From: Endomychus coccineus
Lineage: Eukaryota; Arthropoda; Insecta; Coleoptera; Endomychidae
Direction of reading: 5' to 3'
Assembly: GCA_958510875.1 (NCBI GenBank)
Contig: OY294071.1
Coordinates: 36,982,581 to 37,046,580 of the forward strand
Length of the DNA stretch: 64,000 nt
Shown: positions 48,798-60,095 of the stretch, piece by piece
How the letters are laid out: each line of letters begins with the position of its first letter
How positions within the stretch are numbered: position 1 is the stretch's first letter
Position numbers and translations under genes: made by a program
The notes under the pieces: model-generated
Databases searched by the model: none
What the model was told of the DNA's origin: nothing
Seen by the model: only the letters and a program-made list of their open reading frames with translations

Positions 48798-49628
48798 CGT
48801 CAGTGTGTCATCACCAACCTGATGAATAGCTCTCTACTGAATGGAATTTGGATGCTAAACTCCAAACGTATGATCAGTACTCCCGAACAGATTGAATTTG
48901 TGCTTTGTAGATCATGAGGAGCTGTTGGAGTGTAAAATAGCTCTTGGCACGGGATAAAAACCAAGTTTTCGTGGAGTGGTTTTCGCAATGGACCTCACAT
49001 GATCGTTCGAAGAAAGGCTGCTGTTGGTAATGATACTTGAGCTTGAATATTGTGGACTTCATAGGAGTAGTTAGTTGTACCTGCGAATATCATATTCGGG
49101 ATTGTGTGATCCGCCTCTCTAGAAAAAAGACAAGCTTGACTTTCAGTTGCTCCAAACTCTATTATATTATCAGATCCCGATTTCGAAATTCTTACCAGAT
49201 CTTCATTCATCGCATCGACTTGTCTCTTTCTTGTCCCTCTGTCTTCGTTGGAGAATCTTCAATGCTGTGTATGTGACAGAAGGTCACTCCCAACAGATCG
49301 TTGATATGGAGCAGAAACACAGTTGATGTAAAGACAGATCCCTGGGGAACACCAGCATTGATAGCTATTGTATTCGAGGAGATTCCTCGAATCAATACAT
49401 ATAGTGATCTATCTGAGAGAAAACTCGATAGAAAAGTTGTTGCGGCAAACCATATAAAGGAAGTTTCGCAATAGTACTATCAGTATTATTAATAATAACT
49501 CAATGGAATCAGTCGAAAGTCGAGCTTTTAAAAAGAGAAATCTGAGGAGATAAGTCTACAGTCACAAAACAAGTAAAATCAGTTAATCTTGGACCGTTTC
49601 GAATATTACTAGAAAAAACATTTCACTT

Positions 49629-49810
49629 CAAAGTTTAGCTCTTGTTGAGACGAGGGTAATCCTCTGGAGGTGTGGGTAATAAATCATCTGAAAACAAATC
49701 GATCGCTAAAAAGTATCAAACAATCAATTACCATCTTGAGAGGACGTGATAGACGTTGATGCGTTCTTTGCTTAGAATCTTACCATTCTTATTGAATAGT
49801 GAACTTTAGA
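49629..49810 (+). repeat. Direct repeat pair, copy 1
   Basis: Starts AAAGTTTAGCTCTTGTTGAG and aligns by eye with 50852-51035 through AATAAATCAT, GAAAACAAATCGAT, and AGTATCAAACA. Non-coding; origin unknown. Confidence 0.6.
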
Positions 49811-50851
49811 TATAACGAACCGAAGTTACTATGAACTTCACAGTTTCCTCGGATACATATAGGAAGATTAATATTCTTCTTCATTCCTAATCTGTTATTC
49901 TGATGGATTAAATGGAGCGTATACACCGTCCCACAAATTAATCAACAATAGTGAAATAGCTCAACTAATATGACTAAATACAACAATGTTTTGTTAACGG
50001 ATATGTTTATAATGACGTCACAGTTACTTGTTGAGTGCTGCCAATACTGAACGTATAGCTACCAAAATTTGAGATTTAGCTGTAATGTTGGCAGTGTATA
50101 ACTGGTGAGCGACTGCCACCCCATGAATTCAATGAAATACCAACTACCGACAATGAAAAATAAACAGTCCTCAGTAAATTCTGTTTATTCTATTCAGAAA
50201 TAGTTCTTGTTGGAGCTAACAGTATATTTTGGTTTTGGGTTGTATTTGCGCATGACTATTCACAAAGTGTCGAAGGCTCTGTTTGGTCATTAGCAAAAAA
50301 TTGTAACATCGCTTATCACAGAATTCGAACAAGAACTGGAGAATGGCAGACTGACAATGAGTTCACTCCGTTACTGTAAAATACGTGAGAATTTGATACA
50401 TATCGCTGGGTACAAAAATGAAATTAACCCGACCTATAGAGGTCAGTCGTCAGTTGATTCTATGACGTCAATACAAACTCATCTTACGCGCACTATAGAC
50501 AACGTAGATACCATCTACATCTAATATATGAAATCAAATCGATACTCACAATGAAATGTAATGAATTAAGAAAAAAAAAGAAATACAGGCAAATCATCAA
50601 TGAAAAAAAAACTGTACGTGTATACGTAACTTTAAGCGTTCTCATCAAATCAAAAGTAAGGGTATTTGCAGTGGGTCACATACTCTTAAATACTACAATT
50701 CTATTCAATCAATTACATTACCGGTTTGTTAATTAAAAGTGGTCTAACTTTGTGGCGATAGTACACAGAAGAAACAACTTCCAGTATTTCAATAAAGACA
50801 TTCTCAGATGTCTTATATCTTGCGAATTGGAAAAAAACCTATTTTATTTTT
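49811..50851. other. Unassigned spacer between direct repeats
   Basis: About 1 kb with several GACGTCA motifs (near 50015 and 50464) and no recognised frame. If the flanking repeats are element ends, this would be its interior, but nothing in it supports that. Confidence 0.3.
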
Positions 50852-51035
50852 AAAGTTTAGCTCTGGATGAGACGTGAGTATTCTCTAAAGGTATCTGCAA
50901 TAAATCATGTGGAAACAAATCGATAAAAAGTGTCAAACAGTCAAGTGCCCTAAATCAACGAAAATGGAGGTAATTTTGAACGTGCTGCTTATTACTTCTG
51001 GATTCTATATTGAATAGTTACAGTATCTTCATCGT
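50852..51035 (+). repeat. Direct repeat pair, copy 2
   Basis: Starts AAAGTTTAGCTCTGGATGAG. Same orientation as 49629-49810, moderately diverged. Confidence 0.6.
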
Positions 51036-51440
51036 AATACATCATTACAAACGGAACTATCTGAATATACGTACTGGTATAATAAGTAGATCGAACCCCC
51101 TTCTGGATAAAATATATAGATTGCACTTCGTACATAATTTATAGGGCATCAATCACTTTGTCACACCAAGATCATTCTAATTAAAATATTTTTCTAGAAC
51201 ACTTAACTCAAACTGAAATATAAATAAAATTCCTCTTGATATTGACAAACCATTAAAGTTACATTAGGGAGGAAGTAAAACACAAATTAAAACTTGCTCA
51301 GTTTAGAAGTTTTACTGCAATCATTACTTAAAATAATTTCGATGGATCAAGTGATATCACTAACCCTTAATTCCATTAATAATTTTTCAATATGTCATTA
51401 TGTCATATTCAATGATACCAGCTCCAGTATTGACAATATC
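51036..51440. other. No recognisable feature
   Basis: AT-rich, without recognised frames or repeats. Confidence 0.4.
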
Positions 51441-53645
51441 TTCGAAAATCTGTAAAATTCGAAAATTCCAACATTCTTGAATAACAGCTGGAACTTCTGT
51501 TGGATCTTAGATTTCGGTTGAATTATTCATAGGAAACATGATTTTCAAGGGTAAAAATCAAGAAGTTTACTAAGTTTAGGTTTTCGGAATGTCGTAATAC
51601 GTTTTAGTCTAGGAGCTAGACCGATATTGATTGACTGAACATTAACCCGATGGCACTATGGTTTATCGTTAGAGGACCTTTCAATGACCAATTCATCTCA
51701 CAGACCGAATTTTCCCCGGCTGCTAGATCTCGAGATACGGCATCCGCATTTTTTTTTTTGACTGGAGGTTAACCCTTTCCAAGTTGTGGTTAGTTGAAAA
51801 GCATGCCACTTTTATACACTTCCACCATGTGCCATCATTTTTTATCGTGTCCGTTTATCATGCCGACCAGTTAAAATTGGACCAAAAATGGACTGCAAGT
51901 TAACCCTTCCAAACCCGGTGGAGAATGTTCATTGGTGTTGGCAATTGTTAACATACCCTATGCCATCAAATGTTTTCGGTCCATTTTCGAGTAATTGGCC
52001 ATTATTTGGACCGAAAATGTTTCTTTTTTTCATTTTGTGGATAAAACTTGCGGGTTACAAGGCAACATGATGGCACCATGTTAAATAACTTTATTGGAGG
52101 TCAAATAAAGATTTAAAATGATTGCCATCACTCCTTGTCTATTTCAACCCCCCGAAACCCTCTAAAACCACCCCCCAAAAAAATATGAATCATATGATAA
52201 TATGACCAATTTTATGATAAATTAGTCAACTATTGAGACTCTGGCTGGGTTTAAAATAGAAACGGCTCTTTTTTATTTATTTTTTTCATTCTGCCGGATG
52301 ATTTTATAGAGTTTTGGGGGGTTGAAATAGGCAAGGATTGATGGCAATAATTTTAAATCATTATTTGACCTCCAATAAAGTTATTTAACATGGTGACATC
52401 ATGTTACCTCGTAACCCGCAAGTTTTATCCACAAAATGAAAAAAAGAAACATTTTTGGTCTAAATAATGGCCAATTACTCGAAAATGGACCGATAACTTT
52501 TGATGGCATAGGGTATGTTAACAATTGCCAACACCAATGAACATTCTCCACCAGGTTTGGAAGGGTTAACTTGCAGTCCATTTTCGGTCCAATTTTATCT
52601 GGTCGGCCTGATGAACGGATACGATAAAAAATGATGGCACATGGTGGAAGTGTATAAAAATGGCATGCTTTTCAACTAACCGCAACTTGGAAACGGTTAA
52701 CCTCCAGTCAAAAAAAAAATGCGGATGCCGTATCTCGAGATCTATCAGCCGGGGAAAATTCGGTCTGTGAGATGAATTGGTCATTGAAACGTCCTCTAAC
52801 GATAAACCATAGTGCCATCGGGTTAATGTTCAGTCAATCAATATCGGTCTAGCTCCTAGACTATTTACTCGTCTTCTGAGTTGAGAAGTGACAATGGAAT
52901 CGAATTCAGCATCCAGAAAAACCGTGTTTTAACTCGGTTTTATCTGTATGGGAGAGGTCGACCAAATTCACAAGTTTTCCATACTCCTTTGAAAATCTGC
53001 AAAATTCGAAAATCTCAGAATTTTCCTGTAACTACAGGAACTTATTTATTCTATGTGATCTTAGAACATTGCTGATACCGGTTTTGGTTGTATTATTCAT
53101 AAGAAACATGGTTTTCAAGGGTAATAATCAACAAAGTTTACTAAATGTAGGTTTTCGGAATGCCGTAAAATGGTTAGTCGTCTTCTGAGGTTGAAAGTAA
53201 GAACGGAATCGAATTCAGCATCCACAAAAATGTGTTTCAACCCGGTTTCATCTGGATTGGAGAGGTTGACCAAATTCACAATTTTTCCGTACCTACCCTT
53301 TGAAAATCTGCAAAATTCTAAAATTACATAATTTTCCTGTAACTGCAGGAACTTATTCTATGTGATCTCAGAACATTGCTGACACCGATTTCGGTTCAAT
53401 TATTCATAAGAAACATGGTTTCCAAGGGTAATTATCAAGAAAGTCTAGTAAATTCAGGTTTTCGGAATGCCATAAAATGGTTAGTCGTCTTCTGGGGTTA
53501 AAAGTAATAACGGAATCGAATTCAGCATTCCCAAAAACGTATTTTAAGTTGATTGCATCCAAATTGGAGAGGTCAACCAAATTCACAAATTTTCCATACC
53601 TACCCCTTTGAAAATCTGCAAAATTCATAATTTTCCTGTAACTGC
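51441..53645 (+). repeat. ~310-bp tandem repeat array interrupted by a foldback element
   Basis: GAAAATCTGYAAAATTC recurs at 51444, 52991, 53302 and 53610. After removing the 1.26-kb foldback insertion the spacings are about 290, 311 and 308 bp. Each unit has GGAATCGAATTCAGCAT, GAGAGGTCGACCAAATTCAC, and GGTTTTCGGAATGCCGTAA blocks. The central block matches GGTCGACCAAAATCGAGAT of the 26-kb array, and the TCGGAATGCCGTAAAATGGT block matches TCGGCACTCTGTATCGTGGT there, so the two arrays share an ancestor. Confidence 0.88.
51606..52862. mobile_element. Foldback (long inverted repeat) element, about 1.26 kb
   Basis: Left arm (51606 to about 52175) and right arm (about 52293 to 52862) are near-perfect reverse complements of about 570 bp each. 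They surround a unique centre of about 117 bp. Termini read AGTCTAGGAGCTAGACC and GGTCTAGCTCCTAGACT, and TTTA flanks both sides as a likely 4-bp target duplication. It sits in a tandem-repeat unit, whose sequence resumes on the far side (CTCGTCTTCTGAG). Mirror-image frames in the arms (51888-52070 and 52399-52581) are by-products. No transposase is encoded. The superfamily is unknown. Confidence 0.9.
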
Positions 53646-54470
53646 GTAGAAAACGTAGTTTTAAAATTGAACTTTTGACTCAAAACAAAATTTAAACTAA
53701 AGATATTGATGGCTTTCACTTTTGAATCAAAATCCAACCACGTTGGTTCATATGGGCCGATTTGAGAACATTTTGAAAAAAAGCAACCGAGAAAAATGAG
53801 AAAAATTAAGTCAAGAAGTTCGAATCAGAAAAATAAATTCATAGTTAAAGAGCTGAAACATTTACGCAAATGTTGGTATTGAGCACGATCTTCTCGGAAT
53901 CCTGAGAAAACTCATGCTAAGCGGCCGTATCGAGACTAATTTTGAGTCCTTCGTAATAAACTTTTGTTCAGACTGTAGATACCTCTTGTGGCTATCTCAA
54001 TATATCATTTTCTCCGCTTCGGCGTTTAACAGGGTCACACAAAAATAAAAATCAACTAAAAATTCCAATTATCAGTTATCAAAGATTATGTCTATATACC
54101 AGCAGCGTCAACCCGAGTTCGATCTCACCCGAGAGACTTTTTTTTTTTATTTTCACTTTTTTTGATAATTATAATACAAAATCATGATTACATTCTATTA
54201 ACTTCTAATTGGCGTCATTTCACTCTTTCTGATTTCTTACAACTTCTGTCATAAAAGGATCGAGTGGAACTCAGAATTTCTCTAAAAATTGAAAAAAAAG
54301 TCGGGGCAATTTGGACCCAAAAAAAATGGCCAATAACTCGAGTAGCATATGGCCCAGACAATTAAATGTTCATATTCGTGATCAGCGCACCCGAAAACAT
54401 AAAGATTGACCAAAATTAAGGAACGTAAAAATTTGAACCCTAAAAATAACAGAGGGACTGGACTAGCAGG
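53646..54470. other. Unassigned sequence between tandem-repeat blocks
   Basis: AT-rich DNA that separates the main array from one more unit. Nothing recognised. Confidence 0.35.
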
Positions 54471-54722
54471 AACTTATTCTATGTAATCGTAGAAAATTGC
54501 GTATACCGATTTCGGTTCGATTTTCTATAAGAAACATGGTTTTCAAGGGTAATAATAATCAAGAAGGTTTACTAAATTTAGGTTTCCGGAATACTGTAAG
54601 ACGGTTAATCATCTAAGGTTAAAAGTAACAATGGAATCGAATTCCTCATTCACAATAGTATATCCCAACGCAGTTTCGTTTGAATTGGAGAGGTCGACCA
54701 AATTCACAAATTTTCAAGTTCA
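54471..54722 (+). repeat. Outlying unit of the ~310-bp repeat
   Basis: One partial unit with AGGAACTTATTCTATGTAAT, AAGAAACATGGTTTTCAAGG, ATGGAATCGAATTC and GGAGAGGTCGACCAAATTCA in the same order as the main array. Confidence 0.8.
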
Positions 54723-57540
54723 GCTGTGGCTATAAGATATATTAGAGAAGTATCTTCCTGATGTTTCATATGTGAATAGGACCGTTTCATAATTTTGAAT
54801 GAGCTATATATTTTCCTACTGTCTTAATCTTAAATTATATGTTGATATGACGGAATGTGTCATTTTATCTTTAGTTTATTTGAAGCATAGTTCAAGAAGG
54901 ACTTTCAATTATTCAGATATGCATTTAACGGATTGTATAGTGTCAATAAGATGAACGAAAAGGAGCTTTACTAATAACTCATACTTTTAATTAAGTATGG
55001 AATATCCAGATATGAATTCGGATTTAAGTCGGAATGTTTGTTAGTTAGAAGATGTGATATTTTCTTTACTCATGGATATGAATCTGCACCTACACAATTT
55101 TCAGAGTTTCATTCAGATTTAAGCCCAGCTTATTAGAGTTGAACCAATCTCAAACCTTTCCCCAACGGATCGATATCATGTAATGGAAGAGCAGTATATT
55201 TGTGGCATGTATTAAAGTAAGGATAGTTCACTATAGAAATAGTATTCCATTCACAGCATTATGAATGTTCACAAGTGAATTGTCTTCAGATAAAATTTAG
55301 GCAATGTATTGTAATTCCTTAAACGTTACTCCAGGTTTCTTCAAGTGGAAGTGTTTGGAAAACTTACAACAAATGTATTTCAAGTTTGATGTTGCCTGTT
55401 ATCAATGTAAAATGAAGATTATAATACAGTTTAGACAATCACTTTCTTACCATTTAAACTATAGCTCACCTAGAGCAGTTTTTCGCCTGCGTTGCAGCCA
55501 TTATCAAAGACATTTATAAAGTAGGTAAATCTAAAGCTAAAAATATGAAACAACGCGGAATACTTAAAGGGTGGAATTAGGCAAAGAGTATATCACAACC
55601 GGTAATAAAACAGCAATTATGCTATTTATAATGCATGAAATTATTACCAGAACTTGTTGGTCAAAAATTTTTAATATCAATTAATCCTAATGAGTTAAAA
55701 CATACCTGTTCATAAATACGTCTTCCTAGGTTCGTTGAAGTACAGATAACAGATTATTTTTAATCGGAGATAAATGAAAATTATTTAATGATCTCTATAT
55801 TTATGCATTTTTCCAGCTTCCATTGTCCCTAGGCAAGGTTCGTTGCTGTATTTTGAAAGAGCCTGATTTTGTCACCACAAAATAGGGAACTTATACAGTT
55901 TACATACAGCTTTGATTATGGCAGTATTGCAGCTGATAACTGCTTTAGATGAGTTAAAATTTAAGCGGATAAAGGTTGATAGCATGAACTAAATTATATT
56001 ATGTCACATTTTATATATTATAATATATGTCCATATCGGTGCTGAATAGATTTCAGTTCAGGAGTCATATAATTTTCATAATCGGTTCCCCATAAAGACT
56101 AATTGTGAATGATTCCCTTTTTGTAATCTCCCCACACGTTCATTTTCACTATTATCTCCAGAAACGTGTAAATTCAAAACAATACTGCAATTGCGGTGGT
56201 GCGCTCAATCAATTGTGCTTAAAAGCTTCTGTTTGATTTATAATATAATTTTCACGATTGCGTGAACGGAACAATACATAATCTTCGTTTAGTCGGATTA
56301 TATCATTGGAAATTTTCTCCCTCTGTGTCAAAGTCCTATTAGCTGTCCAACTACTATTTCTTACAAGTATTACATTTTGTCAAATACATGCATATATTAA
56401 TCCATATTTTCAATATTGAATTGAGTTGTCTGCTACAATAAGGATAACTCTATCCACAGTTTTTACTTTAAACCGCAAATGACCTAATCGCTCGATCAAC
56501 AGAACCACAACATCAGATTTTCTAAATACTCAAATTAACCCCAATTAATATAAAAGCAGACAATTTTGATGAATTCAACTTGAATAACTTGTAAAATTCA
56601 AATAAATTGTAGAAAGATCACTGCGAATAGCTGCATAATACCTAGAAATTACATTATTTATAGACACTATGAACCCTGGCAGAATGCAAGGAAATAACGT
56701 TGATGTTGGTCCTAGGGCTCTTTGGGATTGAGGGCAACTGAAAAGAAAATCAACTAGCCAGGAAGGGCTCATCAACCTAATATATTGTCCCAGCGCCTGT
56801 ACTCAGAATGACAAAAACCTGTCACGCTGTCCGATTTTCAATACGCGACTATGTCAAACAACAATAAAGAAGTCGCCAGAATCAAGGTTCTCGTATACAC
56901 TACAGGAAAACATTTATTAGAGAACCATCGGAGAGAAGAGCTGAGGAACTACTCAACCAGGATCTACGAATATGGTACAATGAAGATCTTTCCTGTAGAA
57001 CGTCATATTAACATATTCAACTATCTCAGAAATACACGGTTTGATCATACTTTGGTTACTACTTTCCACGTAGGATTGTTATGTTTGGTAGAGATTCTAT
57101 AATAAATGATGAAGAAGTTTTCGTAGCATGATTTCGCTTGATATTCAACAGTTCCAAATCTGTTCGTGATTTTTACAATATCTGACCTGAATTTCATTTA
57201 GTACAAGCGGTAGCATGTAAAGAGAAATATACAAACATTCGTCAAAATACTTCATGCCTATGAGGTCATGAAACGGTCAGAACTATAGAACTATTACTTC
57301 AAGGGGTGTTCAAATGGGTAAGGCTATTTCAATGTTAATCTATAATTTAACCTCTGCTGGAAGTAACTTCTAATAGTCCCCATTCGTTTTCTCACCATAT
57401 GCGATCTCATAATCATATAATTAAGTTCAATTTTAAGGAAAATCCGTATCTATAACATATTAGATATGGATTCTGATTAGTAGAATGAAACGTTGGTCCC
57501 AACAATTCTTATAAAAATAGAAGGATTTTTCTATAGCAAC
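54723..57540. other. AT-rich stretch, nothing recognised
   Basis: About 2.8 kb. Frames at 55304-55519 and 56851-57102 (plus) have no recognised motif, no supporting splice context and no relatives in the window. Confidence 0.35.
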
Positions 57541-57560
57541 CAGTACCACTGCATATAATA

Positions 57561-57605
57561 GTTTGGGACAGCTGCTTCGCTCTATCGAGCTCATGAGCGG
57601 AATGA
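57561..57605 (-). ncRNA. Degenerate hammerhead-like motif (third family)
   Basis: Minus strand: CTCATGA (core CTGATGA with G to C), stem II GCTC/GAGC with a GATA loop, GAAG (core GAAA with A to G), and then CAGCTGTC, which can form a minimal stem III ending in a cleavable GUC. Stem I pairing is not evident. Two core changes make activity unlikely. A relative lies at 59191-59224. Confidence 0.4.
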
Positions 57606-57820
57606 CGAAGGTCCTGGTCAATTTTGAGGAGGTATAAATATCCTACTAGCAAAAATTCTAAAAGGGACCAAAAGCATGTAACGCCATGTACTTAAGAGTA
57701 AATGTCTCATCAAGATATCCCAATGCAATGTAAAACATTGACTAAATGGATATCTCGTAGTCAAGTCATGAGGAATGATAGTAATCTAGTGTCAAGATGA
57801 TGTTATGAACAAAACAGTGC

Positions 57821-57924
57821 ACAAATTACTTGTTAGATATTATCCATAAAGGTAATTGAAGTATTAGTGGTCACTATATAAAAACCTTATTATCTTTGTG
57901 GATAATATCTAACAAGTAATTTGT
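57821..57924. repeat. 104-bp hairpin with 36-bp arms
   Basis: Arms 57821-57856 and 57889-57924 are reverse complements at 34 of 36 positions, with a 32-base loop. The outer sequence starts ACAAATTACTTGTTAGATAT. It is not related by eye to the 43-kb hairpin or the foldback element. It could be a tiny inverted-repeat transposon or a hairpin-forming transcript. Confidence 0.85.
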
Positions 57925-59165
57925 TCAAGTATTTCTCAATATTTACGATCGCCCGTAGTAACAGTGACCGAAAGGGATTAAAGCAGTAAGTTTAATATAC
58001 ATGCAGTTTCATGCACAGCCAAAAACATGCTGCCTCCTGCTGAACATGTCATTCGAAGCTGAAATTGTTACCTTTCAAAGCTGAAATAAAGTTTAAAGGA
58101 TCACACATCCTATCAATAAAGCAGGGAAATAATGGTTGCAGTTTATCACTCCAGTCGTGAAGTATTGTTGGAGAAAAGTAGTGTTGTAAGTTACTTACAC
58201 ACTATTACATGGGATCTGCTATTTTTCAACATTTCATATCTTTTGTACAGTAGAAAATAAATCCCATCTGTTTTGCATGCATTAATAATAGGCTATACGC
58301 ACATCATAAATTAACTTTATATTCGGAAAATTTCCCTAAAACACTCATGAACTGGTTTATGTAATCATAAATAATATCAGTAACTTAATTTTATTCCTTC
58401 TCAATTGAGCCGTACTATTTTCCATTATTATACGCTTCCATTTAGTTAGCTTTTCATATTAGAAACAATTATTGACATTGAGAACTTATATAGAATCGTT
58501 TCCGCATCAGAAATATGCATAATGTGAACAGAGCAGGATGGAGCACACCATGTTGCGAAATAAAGATGAAGTATAGATTATAAGCCGCATATCTGTATTT
58601 TATATAGATCAATATATTCAATTAATAAATGGTCATATGAAATTTGGACATTGTATTCGAAATTGTTTTATTTGCTTGAAGATATTCGCTGTACTGTTGG
58701 GAAATTCTCGTTACATAACGACTAATGTATGTCTTTACATTTACAAGTAAAATTAAACTACCAAAAACTAATTCCGAACCGAATTCTCTGAAAGTTTCAC
58801 CCAGGCCAAGCTTCTATATGTAATGAGGGTCAAATGAGCCAGTAACGAATGTAGTGTTTCCCGTCCATTGGATTTGTTGGAAAAGCGAGAGGACTCACGT
58901 ACGATACGTTCAAATTTACATTTCCTTGTCGAGTGATCGATAATGACACTGCTTCAAACTATTAGTTTTCGATACTTCTAGAAAGTCGGATGAGCGGTTT
59001 GCGCACATCGTGTATGGCATATACAATAGAATACATAGACAGACCTACCAAAAACATGAAACGATCACTCAATATTCTAAATTGAAGAAGAAAGAATCCC
59101 TCTTCCTTTGATATAAGGAATTTCATATCAAGTATCTGCATCTTCTATATACTACTAGTAATGTA
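57925..59165. other. AT-rich stretch, nothing recognised
   Basis: No recognised motif or repeat. Confidence 0.4.
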
Positions 59166-59190
59166 ACAATAACATAACAACTAATAGTAC

Positions 59191-59224
59191 CGAGCAGCTA
59201 TTTCGCTCTTTCGGGATCATCAGT
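59191..59224 (-). ncRNA. Degenerate hammerhead-like motif (third family)
   Basis: Minus strand: CTGATGA intact (plus 59217-59223), a region where stem II should be (TCCCGAAAGAGC, now poorly paired), GAAA intact (plus 59201-59204), then TAGCTGCTC. The order and spacing of the core match the copy at 57.6 kb, but stems II and I are decayed. I list it as a relic only. Confidence 0.4.
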
Positions 59225-59449
59225 GGAAATAGTAAATTGTTGTGCAACTGAACGATTACTGTGTTAAGGTACAAATAATCCGACTGACAAATTCTAGAGG
59301 AATCAGATGACCCCGGATGAGCCCGGATTTTCTCTTGGGGAAATTGCCAACTGTGTAGACCATATCTTGATAGCTACTTCAAGATGTTGTGTTACGTAAA
59401 CTTAAGTAGATATTCAAAAGAGGATTATGAGGTACTACGGTGAATACAG

Positions 59450-60095
59450 ATCATGAAGAACGTCATCTGAGAGGGAAGCTTTAGGACGGAGAATGTATAT
59501 GACGTCCCTTTTCTCCAATTCATCATGCCTACAGGATGTAATGGAGTTATGAACAAGTATACTGGGCACAGATATGGTATCATGTGGTCTTTAGCGACAA
59601 GTCTTGAATTTGCTTGTATGACCATGCTGGACGAAGAAAGTGGGACGTTTCATACATACTACCTTCACATGTGGAGTGATGGTTTGTGGTGTAATATATT
59701 TTGGTAGTAGGTCACCTTAAGCTTACCTTCGGGGCAATTTGAGTGCGGTCAGTCACATAGCCGTTATTCTAGAACATGTTGCAGTGCCATATTTTCGGAT
59801 GTTGATTGAACCAAGTTTATTCGGCAAGAATTACGACACAGTTTTTGGAAGAATCTCATGTATGCATGTGCTTCCATGGCTTGCACGTCTCCTCGATCGA
59901 TATGATCGGTATCAGACTGGTTAATTTCCCACATTCCCCAGACAATCTCAACGATCTTCGATTTCACATACAAGAGACTTGGAATAATATATCCCAAGGC
60001 GACTTCGATCATTTGATTCAGAACGTTCCTCGCAGAGTAAATGAGTTGCTTATCAATTACTGTGGTACTATTTATTACCCAATATTTTTTTAGTT
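59450..60095 (+). pseudogene. Tc1-like transposase C-terminal relic
   Basis: The final block is clear. In the 59806-60093 frame the translation includes DMIGIRLVNFPHSPDNLNDL, then QETWNNISQGDFDHLIQNVP and RRVNELL, the Tc1 transposase end in which W.IP...... LI.SMPRR....I is conserved. Upstream in another frame is LSAVSHIAVILEHVAVPYFR, the block between the second and third catalytic acids. The expected DNA.PH.A motif is scrambled (59820-59870). At least three frameshifts and several stops separate the pieces. The N-terminal DNA-binding part and the terminal inverted repeats are not recognisable. Confidence 0.78.

Larger units (their letters stand above)
47940..49465 (-). pseudogene. LINE family B, RT and C-terminal remnants, split by a hAT insertion
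   Basis: Minus-strand reading from 49465: FLSDR-type RT block, then AGVPQGSVFTSTVFLLHIND (49207-49395 frame). Further down comes SYFTLQQLLMIYKAQIQSV (48874-49062 frame). Beyond the hAT element, at 47940-47998, are the next bases of the block seen at 7230-7280 (GCTCACCTTT...GAATTCGTAAGT). The RT catalytic ADD region is degraded. Comparison with the uninterrupted copy at 7 kb places the hAT insertion exactly. Confidence 0.82.

Noticed and set aside
51888..52581. Two identical ~60-codon ORFs in opposite orientation
   Set aside because: They are mirror images produced by the long inverted arms of the foldback element, with no motif.
56851..57102. 83-codon frame with a hydrophilic N-terminal half
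   Set aside because: No recognisable family, no splice or promoter context, and length is within chance for this composition.
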